Part shown: in pieces, positions 8,176 to 16,974 of the stretch
How the letters are laid out: each line of letters starts with the position of its first letter
Position numbering within the stretch: position 1 is the stretch's first letter
DNA from: SAR202 cluster bacterium Casp-Chloro-G4
GTDB lineage: Bacteria; Chloroflexota; Dehalococcoidia; Lucifugimonadales; JADFKI01
Reading direction: 5' to 3'
Length of the DNA: 39,881 nucleotides
Assembly: GCA_002816705.1 (NCBI GenBank)
Contig: MUCK01000002.1
Location: forward strand, 1 to 39,881
The notes under the pieces: model-generated
Seen by the model: the letters and a program-made list of their open reading frames with translations, nothing else
Told to the model about the DNA's origin: nothing
Databases searched by the model: none
Made by a program: the position numbers and the translations under genes

Positions 8176-9006
8176 ATGGCAGCCACAGTGGAGAGCCACA
8201 ATATTCAGCTAGACCACCCAATATACGAAATGAGGCTTCCCCAGGATGTGCGCGCCATGATCAGAAGCGGGCAGTGGAACTCCTACACCAAGGCGATGTC
8301 CCTGGGATACACCCAGGCTAACCTGGCCGTGCTTCCCAAAGCAGATGCTTACGACTTCCTGCTGTTCTGCCAACGTAATCCCAAGCCCTGTCCTGTTATT
8401 GAAGTAACGGAGATAGGGTCTGCGGAGCCGCTCTACTCGGCGCCGGGTGCGGACTTACGCACGGATCTACCCAGGTATCGCGTTTTCCGTAACGGGGAAC
8501 TGGTGGACGAGCCTACGGACATTCGAGAGTACTGGCGGGACGACCTTGTTGCCTTTCTACTGGGTTGCAGTATGACCTTCGAAGGTGCGCTGTTGGAGGC
8601 TGGGGTGCCCATTCGGGCTATCGAGCAGGGCGTGGGAACATGCGATTTCGTGACATCTATAGAGTGTCGACCTGCAGGCAAGTTCCACGGGCCCATGGTC
8701 GTAAGTATGCGGCCCATGACGCCGGAGCAGGCTGTTCGGGCCACGCAAGTTACGACGCGCTTCTCTGCCACTCACGGTGCGCCGGTGCACATCGGAGACC
8801 CTGAGGCCATCGGGATACAGGACATCCATAACCCGACGTTTGGCGCTGGAGTGGATATCTATGAAGGCGAGGTGCCGGTCTTCTGGGCCTGCGGAATCAC
8901 GCCGCAAACCGTGGCGTTGGCGTCCAACGTTGAGTTCATGATCACGCACAAACCCGGGCACATGTTTATAACAGACCTGCGGGACGCAGAGGTTGCGGTG
9001 CTGTAG
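8176..9006 (+). CDS. UPF0317 / DUF1445 family protein (putative hydro-lyase, D-glutamate cyclase-like)
   Basis: 276 residues, the normal family length. Conserved blocks: FLLGCSMTFEGAL, CRPAGKFHGPMVVSMRPM, THGAPVHIGDPEAIGI, GEVPVFWACGITPQ and ITHKPGHMFITD. The family is annotated as putative hydro-lyase; its relative, mitochondrial DGLUCY, converts D-glutamate to 5-oxo-D-proline, so a soluble enzyme acting on a small amino or hydroxy acid is plausible. ATG at 8176 has AGGAG (8164-8168) at 7 bases; an in-frame TTG at 8155 lies upstream of that site and is rejected. The stop is 14 bases from the converging tRNA gene. Confidence 0.85.
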   Translation: MAATVESHNIQLDHPIYEMRLPQDVRAMIRSGQWNSYTKAMSLGYTQANLAVLPKADAYDFLLFCQRNPKPCPVIEVTEIGSAEPLYSAPGADLRTDLPRYRVFRNGELVDEPTDIREYWRDDLVAFLLGCSMTFEGALLEAGVPIRAIEQGVGTCDFVTSIECRPAGKFHGPMVVSMRPMTPEQAVRATQVTTRFSATHGAPVHIGDPEAIGIQDIHNPTFGAGVDIYEGEVPVFWACGITPQTVALASNVEFMITHKPGHMFITDLRDAEVAVL

Positions 9007-9019
9007 GGAGACTGGACTA

Positions 9020-9094
<75 letters not shown>

Positions 9095-9108
9095 TCAAAG
9101 TGAATTCT

Positions 9109-9137
9109 AGCGTAGCTAACGTCGTACATGCTGTCAA
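9109..9137 (-). promoter_or_regulatory. Predicted promoter of tRNA-Met
   Basis: On the minus strand TTGACA (9132-9137), 17-base spacer, TACGCT (9109-9114), 14 bases ahead of the tRNA. The -35 is perfect, the -10 weak. Confidence 0.5.
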
Positions 9138-9163
9138 GGATAGTGGCGTACCCAGTAAGCGCG

Positions 9164-9192
9164 TTGACACAACATTCCCTGTACGCTAAATT
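9164..9192 (+). promoter_or_regulatory. Predicted promoter of the aminotransferase gene
   Basis: TTGACA (9164-9169), 17-base spacer, TAAATT (9187-9192). The same -35, spacer length and -10 recur before the fmdB gene at 33265. It would start a transcript near 9199, about 55 bases before the ATG at 9254. Confidence 0.55.
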
Positions 9193-9253
9193 CCCGGTGC
9201 CCGCCGTCCGGTTCATAAGATGGATTGGGCAATATTTAAAGGGATGTTTACCC

Positions 9254-10435
9254 ATGGCTATATCAGCCAAGATTCAAAAAATCATGGAGCAGGGCTCCTG
9301 GATTCGCAAGATGTTCGAAGAGGGGATCACCCTCAAGCAGAAGTTCGGCGACGAGAACGTTTTCGATCTTTCGTTGGGCAACCCTATTATGGAGCCTCCG
9401 CCTGAATTTTTCGTTGAGCTACGGCGCATCGCGGACAGCCCTGAGCCGGGGCTTCATCGGTACATGCCCAACGCCGGCTACAACGAGACCCGCGCCGCTG
9501 TGGCCCTTCAGCTTTCCGAGGAAACCGGGCTGGCATTCGCTGCAAGCAACGTCGTCATGACTTGTGGTGCCGGCGGTGCGCTAAATGTGGTATTCAAGAC
9601 CCTACTGGACCCTGGCGATGAGGTTATTATCTTCGCGCCATTCTTTGTGGAATACCGCTTCTACGCCGACAACCACGGCGGGTCATGTCGAGTCGTTCCA
9701 CCGGACGAGAATTTCTTGCCGGACATGGAGGCCTTCCGCGCCGCCTTCAATGAGCACACTAAGGCCGTGCTCATCAACTCGCCCAACAACCCGTCGGGCG
9801 TGCTTTACTCTGCTGAGCTTTTAGAGGAAATGGCCCAGGTCATCCAAAGTAAAGAGGAAGAGCTAGGTCGAGAGATATTCCTTCTCAGTGATGAACCCTA
9901 CAGGAAGATTATCTTCGACGGCCTGGAGTATCCGCACATTTTTTCGCATCACATACGCAGCATAGTGGCCACATCCCATTCCAAGGACCTGGCACTGCCA
10001 GGGGAGCGCATAGGCTACATCGCAGTTCATCCAGACTACGATGGAGTCCAGGAGCTCATGGATGGGCTGGTGTTTTGCAACAGGACGTTGGGTTTCGTGA
10101 ATGCCCCGGCTCTGATGCAGCACATCGTCGCCAAGCTGCAGTCGGTCACTGTGGACGTGGACCAGTATCGGGCCAAGAGAGACTTCCTCTACGACAATCT
10201 GGTGGCTATGGGGTATTCACTGGTGAAGCCTCAGGGGGCCTTCTACATGTTCCCCAAATCGCCCGTGGATGACGACGTGGAGTTCGTAGCGGAGTTGCAG
10301 AAGCACAATGTATTGGTAGTGCCTGGAAGTGGCTTCGGCCTCCCGGGCCACTTCCGAATATCATACTGTGTCGACGACCGAACGTTGCAGGGTGCGTTAC
10401 CTGGTTTCGAGGCGGCCATAAAGAGCTATCGCTAG
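9254..10435 (+). CDS. Pyridoxal-phosphate aminotransferase, class I/II (aspartate aminotransferase-like)
   Basis: 393 residues of a fold-type I aminotransferase that moves an amino group between an amino acid and a 2-oxoacid; close in pattern to the PRK06836-type 'aspartate aminotransferase' group. Visible: LSLGNPIMEPPPEF, YMPNAGYNETR, VMTCGAGGALNVVFK (PLP phosphate region), INSPNNPSGVLYS, LLSDEPYRKI and SHSKDLALPGERIGY with the Schiff-base Lys244. The substrate cannot be read from the sequence. ATG at 9254 (AAAGGGATG upstream) is chosen; an earlier in-frame ATG at 9128 would put the predicted promoter inside the gene and adds a non-conserved tail. The stop shares four bases (CTAG) with the stop of the converging thrC. 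Confidence 0.87.
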   Translation: MAISAKIQKIMEQGSWIRKMFEEGITLKQKFGDENVFDLSLGNPIMEPPPEFFVELRRIADSPEPGLHRYMPNAGYNETRAAVALQLSEETGLAFAASNVVMTCGAGGALNVVFKTLLDPGDEVIIFAPFFVEYRFYADNHGGSCRVVPPDENFLPDMEAFRAAFNEHTKAVLINSPNNPSGVLYSAELLEEMAQVIQSKEEELGREIFLLSDEPYRKIIFDGLEYPHIFSHHIRSIVATSHSKDLALPGERIGYIAVHPDYDGVQELMDGLVFCNRTLGFVNAPALMQHIVAKLQSVTVDVDQYRAKRDFLYDNLVAMGYSLVKPQGAFYMFPKSPVDDDVEFVAELQKHNVLVVPGSGFGLPGHFRISYCVDDRTLQGALPGFEAAIKSYR

Positions 10436-11586
10436 TATTCGGCAGTGTCCTTCAAGCCGAAACCGGTAATGGGAACCAGCGTCACTTCGTCCCTTTTGAT
10501 GTGGCCCTGCTTTATTAATGATTCCACGCCAGCAAACGCTGCGGCGGAGGTTGGTTCTGCATAAATGCCCTCTTGAGCAGAGAGCAGACCGTGCCACCGC
10601 AATATCTCTGACTCGCTTACGGCTACCGCCTGACCTCCGGTCGCATGGATGATGCTGACTACCTGCTGAAGCCTGGGAGGGTTGCCCACTGAAATGCCGC
10701 CCGCCACTGTTTGCTGCACGTTCTTGATAGACCACTCTAGGCCCTCAAAAGCGTCCACTATAGGGCGGACGGCCTGGGCCTGGACGCAATGCAAGGTAGG
10801 AATGTCTTTAATGTGTCCGCCGGCTTTGAGCTCCTGAAAGCCTTTCCAAGCTCCTATGAAAAGAGAACCGTTCCCAACCGGCATCACAATGTGGTCGGGT
10901 AGGCCATCCCCAAACTGTTTCAGGACCTCGTAGGCGAAGGCCTTGGTGCCTTCCACGAAGTATGGACTCAGATTATGGGAGGCGTAAAGTAGGTTGTTCT
11001 TTTGGTAGAAATCTACTGCAGCCTCTGTGGCGGCCTCTCTGGGGCCTGCTATCAGATGCGCCTCGCCGCCGTAGACCTTTATCTGTCGAATCTTGCTGGA
11101 AGGGGCGTCAGCCGGCGCGAAAATATGTGCCTTGATTCCAGCCCTGGCGCTATACGCAGCGATGGACGCGCCTGCATTTCCCGACGAGTCCTCAACAATC
11201 TCCTTAACGCCATGTTCCAGCGCAACCGAGATAAGAGTAGCCGTGCCCCTGTCCTTGAATGAGCCTGTGGGGTTCAGAAATTCCAGCTTGCCGTATATGC
11301 GCTCCGAACCCAAAAGCTGTCCGACCTTGGGAAGAAGAACCACGGGGGTGTCGCCTTCGCCAAGCGTAACTCCGGCAGATTCGTCGTGCATCGGAATTGG
11401 CATCTGTCGCGCGGACAGGTCTCGTGGGGGCGACTGCGAAGTGATAACCTCATAGAAAACGTCCAAAGGCGACTGACAACGGTCACATTGTAAGATCAAC
11501 ATGTTGGCTGGAAAGGAAGCTCCGCACTGGACGCAATGAAGGCTAATATGGGACAACTGACTCTCCGCAGTAAACAGCATTGGCAT
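10432..11586 (-). CDS. thrC: Threonine synthase
   Basis: 384 residues of a fold-type II PLP enzyme that turns O-phosphohomoserine into threonine. An N-terminal zinc ribbon (CVQC at 18-21, CDRC at 34-37) is followed by LGEGDTPVVLLP, the PLP lysine in GSFKDRG (Lys111), EDSSGNAGASIAAYSARAG and, further on, VPITGFGLKDT, where the expected C-terminal glycine-rich stretch ends. This zinc-ribbon form is the archaeal/plant-like class common in Chloroflexota. Two ATGs (11586, 11580) are possible; no clear ribosome binding site helps. The gene lies downstream of the six-GAF gene on the same strand with a 72-base gap. Related PLP lyases such as cysteate synthase share these motifs. Confidence 0.85.
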   Translation of the reverse strand: MPMLFTAESQLSHISLHCVQCGASFPANMLILQCDRCQSPLDVFYEVITSQSPPRDLSARQMPIPMHDESAGVTLGEGDTPVVLLPKVGQLLGSERIYGKLEFLNPTGSFKDRGTATLISVALEHGVKEIVEDSSGNAGASIAAYSARAGIKAHIFAPADAPSSKIRQIKVYGGEAHLIAGPREAATEAAVDFYQKNNLLYASHNLSPYFVEGTKAFAYEVLKQFGDGLPDHIVMPVGNGSLFIGAWKGFQELKAGGHIKDIPTLHCVQAQAVRPIVDAFEGLEWSIKNVQQTVAGGISVGNPPRLQQVVSIIHATGGQAVAVSESEILRWHGLLSAQEGIYAEPTSAAAFAGVESLIKQGHIKRDEVTLVPITGFGLKDTAEY

Positions 11587-11658
11587 CGTCGCGAACCGAT
11601 ACTAGCGACGTTGAACTGGTGGTGTCAACGTTGAAGAGGTGTTTGTGGACTGAGGCTG

Positions 11659-14600
11659 TTAAGAATCGTCGCGCGAGGCTGCGTTTAGCTGGGGGTAAAG
11701 CTCTTTGACACACTGAGGGCAAATGCTGTGGCTGAAGTCTGCATCCGAGTGGGCGCTGATGTAGGTCTCAATCTGGCTCCAGTAACCGTTGTCGTCGCGC
11801 ACCTTTTTGCATGAGGCGCAAATCGGAAGCAGGCCGCTGAGGGTCTGGATCTTGTCAACAGCATCCTGGAGGTCTTCAATCAGGGCTTCTCTCTCACTCT
11901 CGACCTTCTTGCGGGCAGTTATGTCACGGGCGATTCCCTGGAATCCAACAATCTTGCCTTCGTCGAACATTGGGGCAATCGTCTGCTCCAGCCAGCAAAT
12001 GCCTCCGGATTTGGTGTTGATAGGAAATTCCATAACACACTTTTCGCCGAATTCACGAGTATCTATAATGCAGGTTTTCAAAACCCTATTTTTCCATTCC
12101 GGCAGGACGATCTCTGTGAAATGGCGGCCCAAAAGTTCTTCTTCAGTGTATTCCGTGTACTTTGTTATCGGCTGATTTGCGTAGGAAAAGAACCCCTGAT
12201 CGTCCAGGGTGCAAACAATGTCGCTGGCGGATTCCACCATGTGCCGGTAACGCCACTCGCTCTGGCTCAGGGCCAACCGCGAGGTTTTGACCTGAACGTG
12301 GAGTTGGGCGCTGGAGATGGCCCCGGCTATCTGCGCCGCAATGTCTTCCGCCAGCGCCACATGGTCCGGTGAGAAGGCGGCTGAGGATTTGGAGCTGAAA
12401 TGTAGCACGCCAACAATCGTGTCCTGCACTTTTAACGGGACGGAAAGGTAAGACTTTATTCCCATTTCGATACTCGGAACCAGTCCAGGAAAGGCAGACT
12501 TGAGACCGTCGATGCCATCTTCTTGGGGCTGAAGGAGTACTGAGCCGCGATTTGACATTATTTCTTCTGTTATGGACCCGTCCATATCGGTCGAATCCCC
12601 GGTGCTTCGGTTGGGGATATTTTCTCCACGAACGAAGATATAGCTGAAAATACCGCTGGATTGGTCCACCATGTTAATGGAGACTCGGTCGAATGGAATT
12701 AGTCTATTTATTGCCTCTGAAAAGGCATCGTATACGGTTTCAATGTCCAGCGTGGAGCTTATTATTCGACCGATCTCTGCAAGAACCGCTCGCCGCTCTG
12801 ATTCCTGCTGCACGGACGAGTGAAGTCGTGCATTTGCAATAGCGCTGGCCACCTGCGCAGATATGTTTTCGGCCATGCTGGCCGTTGCTTGGCTGTATGC
12901 GTTGGCAGTTCTTGAACGAATCTGTAGTGCGCCGATTACCCTATTCTGAACAATTAACGGCACAGCAATAAATGAATTGAAGCCAGCATGTACTGATGGA
13001 ATTAGTAGATCTAGGTGCCCTTCTAGCTCGGACGCGCTTTGAGGATGCAGTAAAACGGCCCTCTTTTCAATAATGGCCTGCCCGGCTAAAGTGCCATCTA
13101 TCGGAATGCGTTCTCCCAGGTTTCGGCCAGGTATTGCCCCACCCCATGTGTAGGCGATATAGATTGCCTTTTCATCGTCAGTTAACAGACTGATGGTTAT
13201 TCTGTCTGAAGATGCTAGCGGCTTCACAAGCTCCACAAATCGCTCGTAAACATCTTCGATATCCAGGGACTGGGTAATGGTCTTGCCGATATCCGCCAAT
13301 GCCTCCCTTTCTGCGATCTCGTGTTCTAGGGTGGCCCTTAACTCAGAATTGGCCAAAACGCCGGATATCTGATCGGAAACCCGTTCCGCCAATTCGAGAT
13401 GCTTTGCCGTGTAGGCAGACTCTACGGATGACCTAAATTGTAGGCATCCGAAAACCTGGTCATTGGCTACTAATGGGACCCCAATGGCTGAACGAAGGCC
13501 CATGCGGTATCCGGGGATCATGAGAGGGTATTCCTCTGCGAGCTCTTCCATTGATTTACCCTGAACAATCAACCCCTTGCGCCCAGACATTACTTCATTA
13601 TTGAAGGAGCCCTCAATCTTGATCATGGAATTCTCGCGCGCAGAGGGAATTTCCACACCCGTCACGTAGGCCAGTTTAGTGGCTTCGCCTCCATGATCCA
13701 AGAATCCTATAGACAGCTGGTCGTTAGGTATTATGTCTTTCACCAGGTCGGCGAAGCGCCTGTAAATGTTGTGAATGTCCGGTGAGGAGCTAACCACGCG
13801 GCCGATCTCTGCGAGAATGGTCCGCTCTTTGGCTTCAGCTTGCACTGCCGCGTGTAATCTGGCATTAGCCATGAAGCCTACAACGTGAATGGCGACGTTC
13901 TCAACGACACGAATAACCTTTTCTCCGTAAGCGTTGGGAGCCCGGCTTCTGAATTGCATAACGCCCACGACCTCGTCATTAAAGTTCAACGGCGTTACCA
14001 GTATGGATTGGTATCCGGCATTCTTTGAAGGCTTAAGGTATGGCAATCCCTCGGTTTTTCCCGGCAGGGATAACGAGTTTAAGACTACGGTGGACTTAGT
14101 CCGCACAGCTTGCCCCCCTATGGATCCTTCAAGGGGAATCCTGGTGCCAACTTCTCTGCCCGGTACAACGTCCCCATTGAAGTACGCGATTTCTAGCGCC
14201 TCACCATCTGTGGTCAGCAAATTGACTGCAAATCGGTCGGATGGCGCTATGGTCCGTACAATCTCACTGAAACGTTCGTAGACTTCTTCCATGTCCAAGG
14301 ACATGCTCATGGTTCTACCGATTTCCAACAGGGCAGTCTTCTCCGCTATCTCCTCTTCCAGCACGTGGTTGAGCTCCGAATTTGCCATTGCCCCTGCAAT
14401 CTGGTCACCGAGCCTTTCAGCGAGCGACAGATGAGCGGATTCGTAGGCATTCTCCTGGGTTGTTCTCAACTGCAAACAGCCGATCACTTCGTCGTTAGAA
14501 AACAGGGGGACCCCAATAGCCGAATGAAATCCCTTTTTTAGACTGGCCAGCATACCGGGGAGTTCTGCCGAAATCTCCTCTTCTGTCTTGTTCTGGACAA

Positions 14601-15792
14601 TCTCGCCACGCCGCCGTTTGATGACTCGCTCCGTTAGTGTGCCGGCCATAGGTATGGTCTGGTTCGCCATTCTGCCCCATACGTTTTCACCGGAAACGAA
14701 AGCCAAACGTACGCATGTTTCGTCCGGTGACTTTAGGTCAACGGTCACTCGTTCCGTCGGTATCAGGTCTCGCACGAGGGCGCTTACTCGTTCGAAAACT
14801 TCGTTTAGATGTGGCGATGAGCTAACAACTCGACCTATCTCCACCAAAAGTTCCTTTTCACGCAACTCACGTTGTATGAGGGCGTGCAATTGGGAATTCG
14901 CCAATGCCCCACCAATTTGCATTGTGGCGCTCTCGATAAATTCCCTGTCTCTGTCTGCGTAGGCCATTGGAGTTCGGGAGGCTATTCCCAGAATCCCGAT
15001 GACGCGGTCTTTAGAGATGAGTGGAGAAGTTATAAATGACGTCATGCCGTCTTCTATCAAACCGGCCATTCCGGGGAATTCCAGCAGAAGATCTTGTTTG
15101 CCCGTGCCCTGCGTAATTATGGTGGCCTTGCGTCTAATGGCCTCCGTGGAGATTGTGCCATCAATGGGCAAAGTATAGCCTGGCTTTTGCAGAGAGGTCG
15201 TCCTCGTGCCGCTGGTATATTCTCTACGTAACGTCCCGGCAGATTCGTCTATTGTGCAGATTACGAGAAAATCGAATCCAAGGACGTTGCGAACCTCTCG
15301 AGTAAACTGGGCATAAATGTCCTCAATATCCAGGGAGGAGGTGGCAATTCTACCCATCTGGGCCAGAACAGCGTGCTCATTTCTCATCAAGTTGGGAGCA
15401 TCGCCTGGGCCGCTTGATGCTGTAGACTGAAAAACCTCCGCAGCTTTCACGATTCCAGCATTTATTAAACGGGTCTGGTTCTCAAAGGCCTGATGAAGGA
15501 GTTTTTCAGCCCATCTAGTGCAATACCAGACTATGGCAGGCGCCATAATGGACAGCACGGCAATTCGGACAACGAAGCGCGACGTGATATCGTTGCCGCT
15601 GACGAGAATTTCCAGGACTTCTCCCAAAAGAAACACGAGGCCGACGACGAGAAAAAACAGTCGTGCACCGGCCAACAGGAGCACAATATGTCCCGCAGAA
15701 CCTTCTGATGTGGGTTGGTCTGAAGCTTCTGAGAGGGTTGATTTGGATTTGATTAGAGGTATTCTCATGCCCAATCTCTGATAAAACTTCAC
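11659..15792 (-). CDS. Giant sensor protein: 2 TM, six GAF, PAS, Cys4 C-terminal module, no catalytic output domain
   Basis: 1377 residues. Two hydrophobic helices (35-64, 73-91) anchor it. Six GAF domains follow at about 140-305, 312-478, 484-647, 656-818, 828-990 and 1000-1168, joined by short helices with the recurring pattern AEIGR...SSS.DI..VY. Then a PAS domain with PAC (1178-1295, ending GFQGIARDITARKK), a short coiled coil, and a module with Cys1325, Cys1328, Cys1358 and Cys1361 (ICASCKKVRDDNGYWSQIE). That last module is often found next to GAF/PAS domains in bacterial signalling proteins. There is no histidine kinase, GGDEF, EAL, HD or helix-turn-helix part, so output must go through protein contacts. 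GTG at 15792 is used; ATG at 15768 is an alternative start. Confidence 0.85.
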   Translation of the reverse strand: MKFYQRLGMRIPLIKSKSTLSEASDQPTSEGSAGHIVLLLAGARLFFLVVGLVFLLGEVLEILVSGNDITSRFVVRIAVLSIMAPAIVWYCTRWAEKLLHQAFENQTRLINAGIVKAAEVFQSTASSGPGDAPNLMRNEHAVLAQMGRIATSSLDIEDIYAQFTREVRNVLGFDFLVICTIDESAGTLRREYTSGTRTTSLQKPGYTLPIDGTISTEAIRRKATIITQGTGKQDLLLEFPGMAGLIEDGMTSFITSPLISKDRVIGILGIASRTPMAYADRDREFIESATMQIGGALANSQLHALIQRELREKELLVEIGRVVSSSPHLNEVFERVSALVRDLIPTERVTVDLKSPDETCVRLAFVSGENVWGRMANQTIPMAGTLTERVIKRRRGEIVQNKTEEEISAELPGMLASLKKGFHSAIGVPLFSNDEVIGCLQLRTTQENAYESAHLSLAERLGDQIAGAMANSELNHVLEEEIAEKTALLEIGRTMSMSLDMEEVYERFSEIVRTIAPSDRFAVNLLTTDGEALEIAYFNGDVVPGREVGTRIPLEGSIGGQAVRTKSTVVLNSLSLPGKTEGLPYLKPSKNAGYQSILVTPLNFNDEVVGVMQFRSRAPNAYGEKVIRVVENVAIHVVGFMANARLHAAVQAEAKERTILAEIGRVVSSSPDIHNIYRRFADLVKDIIPNDQLSIGFLDHGGEATKLAYVTGVEIPSARENSMIKIEGSFNNEVMSGRKGLIVQGKSMEELAEEYPLMIPGYRMGLRSAIGVPLVANDQVFGCLQFRSSVESAYTAKHLELAERVSDQISGVLANSELRATLEHEIAEREALADIGKTITQSLDIEDVYERFVELVKPLASSDRITISLLTDDEKAIYIAYTWGGAIPGRNLGERIPIDGTLAGQAIIEKRAVLLHPQSASELEGHLDLLIPSVHAGFNSFIAVPLIVQNRVIGALQIRSRTANAYSQATASMAENISAQVASAIANARLHSSVQQESERRAVLAEIGRIISSTLDIETVYDAFSEAINRLIPFDRVSINMVDQSSGIFSYIFVRGENIPNRSTGDSTDMDGSITEEIMSNRGSVLLQPQEDGIDGLKSAFPGLVPSIEMGIKSYLSVPLKVQDTIVGVLHFSSKSSAAFSPDHVALAEDIAAQIAGAISSAQLHVQVKTSRLALSQSEWRYRHMVESASDIVCTLDDQGFFSYANQPITKYTEYTEEELLGRHFTEIVLPEWKNRVLKTCIIDTREFGEKCVMEFPINTKSGGICWLEQTIAPMFDEGKIVGFQGIARDITARKKVESEREALIEDLQDAVDKIQTLSGLLPICASCKKVRDDNGYWSQIETYISAHSDADFSHSICPQCVKELYPQLNAASRDDS
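12289..15375 (-). repeat. Six in-frame GAF-coding repeats, about 516 bases each
   Basis: The GAF units recur every ~172 residues. Units 2 and 4 share features (SSSP start, LAER..DQI.G..ANSEL end), and units 3 and 5 share another set (SLDMEEVYERF/SLDIEDVYERF start, PGR..G.RIP, ANARLH end). Units 1 and 6 look closer to type 2/4. The order can be written A-A-B-A-B-A. Confidence 0.75.
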
Positions 15793-16004
15793 GGTGGTTT
15801 TACCTGATGAAGAAATTCTCGCTTTGTATAGTTAAATGGGCATCGGTATTTGTACTTAGTTAGGTGTGAAGCCTTTTATGGCATGCGGAAGTCACTTGCA
15901 CGAGATGGGGTTACATACACAAATGAGGCAGCTAAAGGCAAAAGTTCTAACGGCCAACGAAATCCTTTGTTTTGGTAGCGATCAAGGGGATAGCACCTAG
16001 ATTT

Positions 16005-16946
16005 ATGCTGAGTATTTTGCATTTTAAGAAAGCCATCGCAATGTTTCGCCATGCGCTGGTCAAAAAGATTAAATTTCTAGAGGATTTGGTCGGCCACATA
16101 CTTGTGGTGAGGCTTATCGGGCGCACGTTTCATGAGATGTCTGCTGACGACGCCACCCACATGGCGGCAGGCGTCGCCTACTACGTGCTTTTTTCACTTT
16201 TCCCTCTGATTTTGGGCTTGATTGCCGTTTTATCGTTTTTCGTAGACGACGCCACTGCCCAGACTCAGCTAACGGACTGGATATCCGACTTCTTGCCAGG
16301 CTCCGAGGAATTGGTGGTTAGCAACATTGATGCGGTGGTCGCATTCAGAGGGGCGCTGGGTATTTTCGCCTTGGTGGGCCTTTTCTGGTCAGGTAGCGCC
16401 GTGTTCGGTGCGATTACCCGCGCCGTGAATCGGGCGTGGGATGTGGTGGAAAATCGACCCTTCTACGTGACCAAAATGCGACAGCTAACAATGGCTGTGG
16501 CAACGGGGATGTTATTCGCCGTTTCTTTGACAATGGCCACAGTTGTGCGGACCGCAGGCAATATTACGACGGCAGAGGTGCCCGGAATACAGTCGTTTGT
16601 AAATACGGGCAGCCTGGTGCTGCTTCAGGGCGGCTCATTCGCTCTGATGTTGACAATTTTCTTGCTGCTTTACAAGTATCTTCCCAATACCAAGACTTAT
16701 TGGCGATACGTATGGCCGGGCGCTTTGGTGGGTGCCTTGCTATTCGAACTGGCAAAAAATGCCTTTATCTTTTACCTGAACTCTTTCACCAGTTTTGAGA
16801 ACGTTTATGGGTCGTTGGCTCCGGTGGTGGCGATGTTACTCTGGGCTTACATCAGCAGCCTCATCCTGATTCTGGGTGCCGAGTTGAGCTCCGAGTATGG
16901 TCGCCTGAAATCGGGAGTTGAGCGCGGCGTTCTGATCCATCAGTAA
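16005..16946 (+). CDS. YihY/BrkB-family inner membrane protein
   Basis: 313 residues, polytopic. The family signature is clear: HMAAGVAYYVLFSLFPLILGLIA (shown in full only to mark the hAAAlAYY..LFSLFP motif), FWSGSAVFGAITRAVNRAW, LPNTKTYWRYVWPGALVGA and the last helices LAPVVAMLLWAYISSLILILGAE. About six transmembrane segments. The family was once called ribonuclease BN, wrongly; the true role is unknown, with transport or envelope functions suggested. The start is uncertain: ATG 16005 (AAGGGG about 15 bases upstream) or ATG 16041; a TTG at 15972 is less likely. The end of the gene forms half of a hairpin with the following bases. Confidence 0.86.
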   Translation: MLSILHFKKAIAMFRHALVKKIKFLEDLVGHILVVRLIGRTFHEMSADDATHMAAGVAYYVLFSLFPLILGLIAVLSFFVDDATAQTQLTDWISDFLPGSEELVVSNIDAVVAFRGALGIFALVGLFWSGSAVFGAITRAVNRAWDVVENRPFYVTKMRQLTMAVATGMLFAVSLTMATVVRTAGNITTAEVPGIQSFVNTGSLVLLQGGSFALMLTIFLLLYKYLPNTKTYWRYVWPGALVGALLFELAKNAFIFYLNSFTSFENVYGSLAPVVAMLLWAYISSLILILGAELSSEYGRLKSGVERGVLIHQ

Positions 16947-16956
16947 CGCCGCGCTC
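16920..16956. terminator. Hairpin across the YihY stop codon, between convergent genes
   Basis: GAGCGCGGCGTT (16920-16931) pairs perfectly with the mirror arm at 16945-16956; the loop can pair further (CTGA/TCAG). It includes the last codons and the stop of the YihY gene. No U-tract follows on either strand, so termination efficiency is doubtful. Confidence 0.45.
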
Positions 16957-16974
16957 GTCCCAAATAGCGGGTGT

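Noticed and set aside
11609-11630. CGTTGA / TCAACG inverted repeat between the six-GAF gene and thrC
   Set aside because: Only six pairs and no U-tract; expected by chance at this length.
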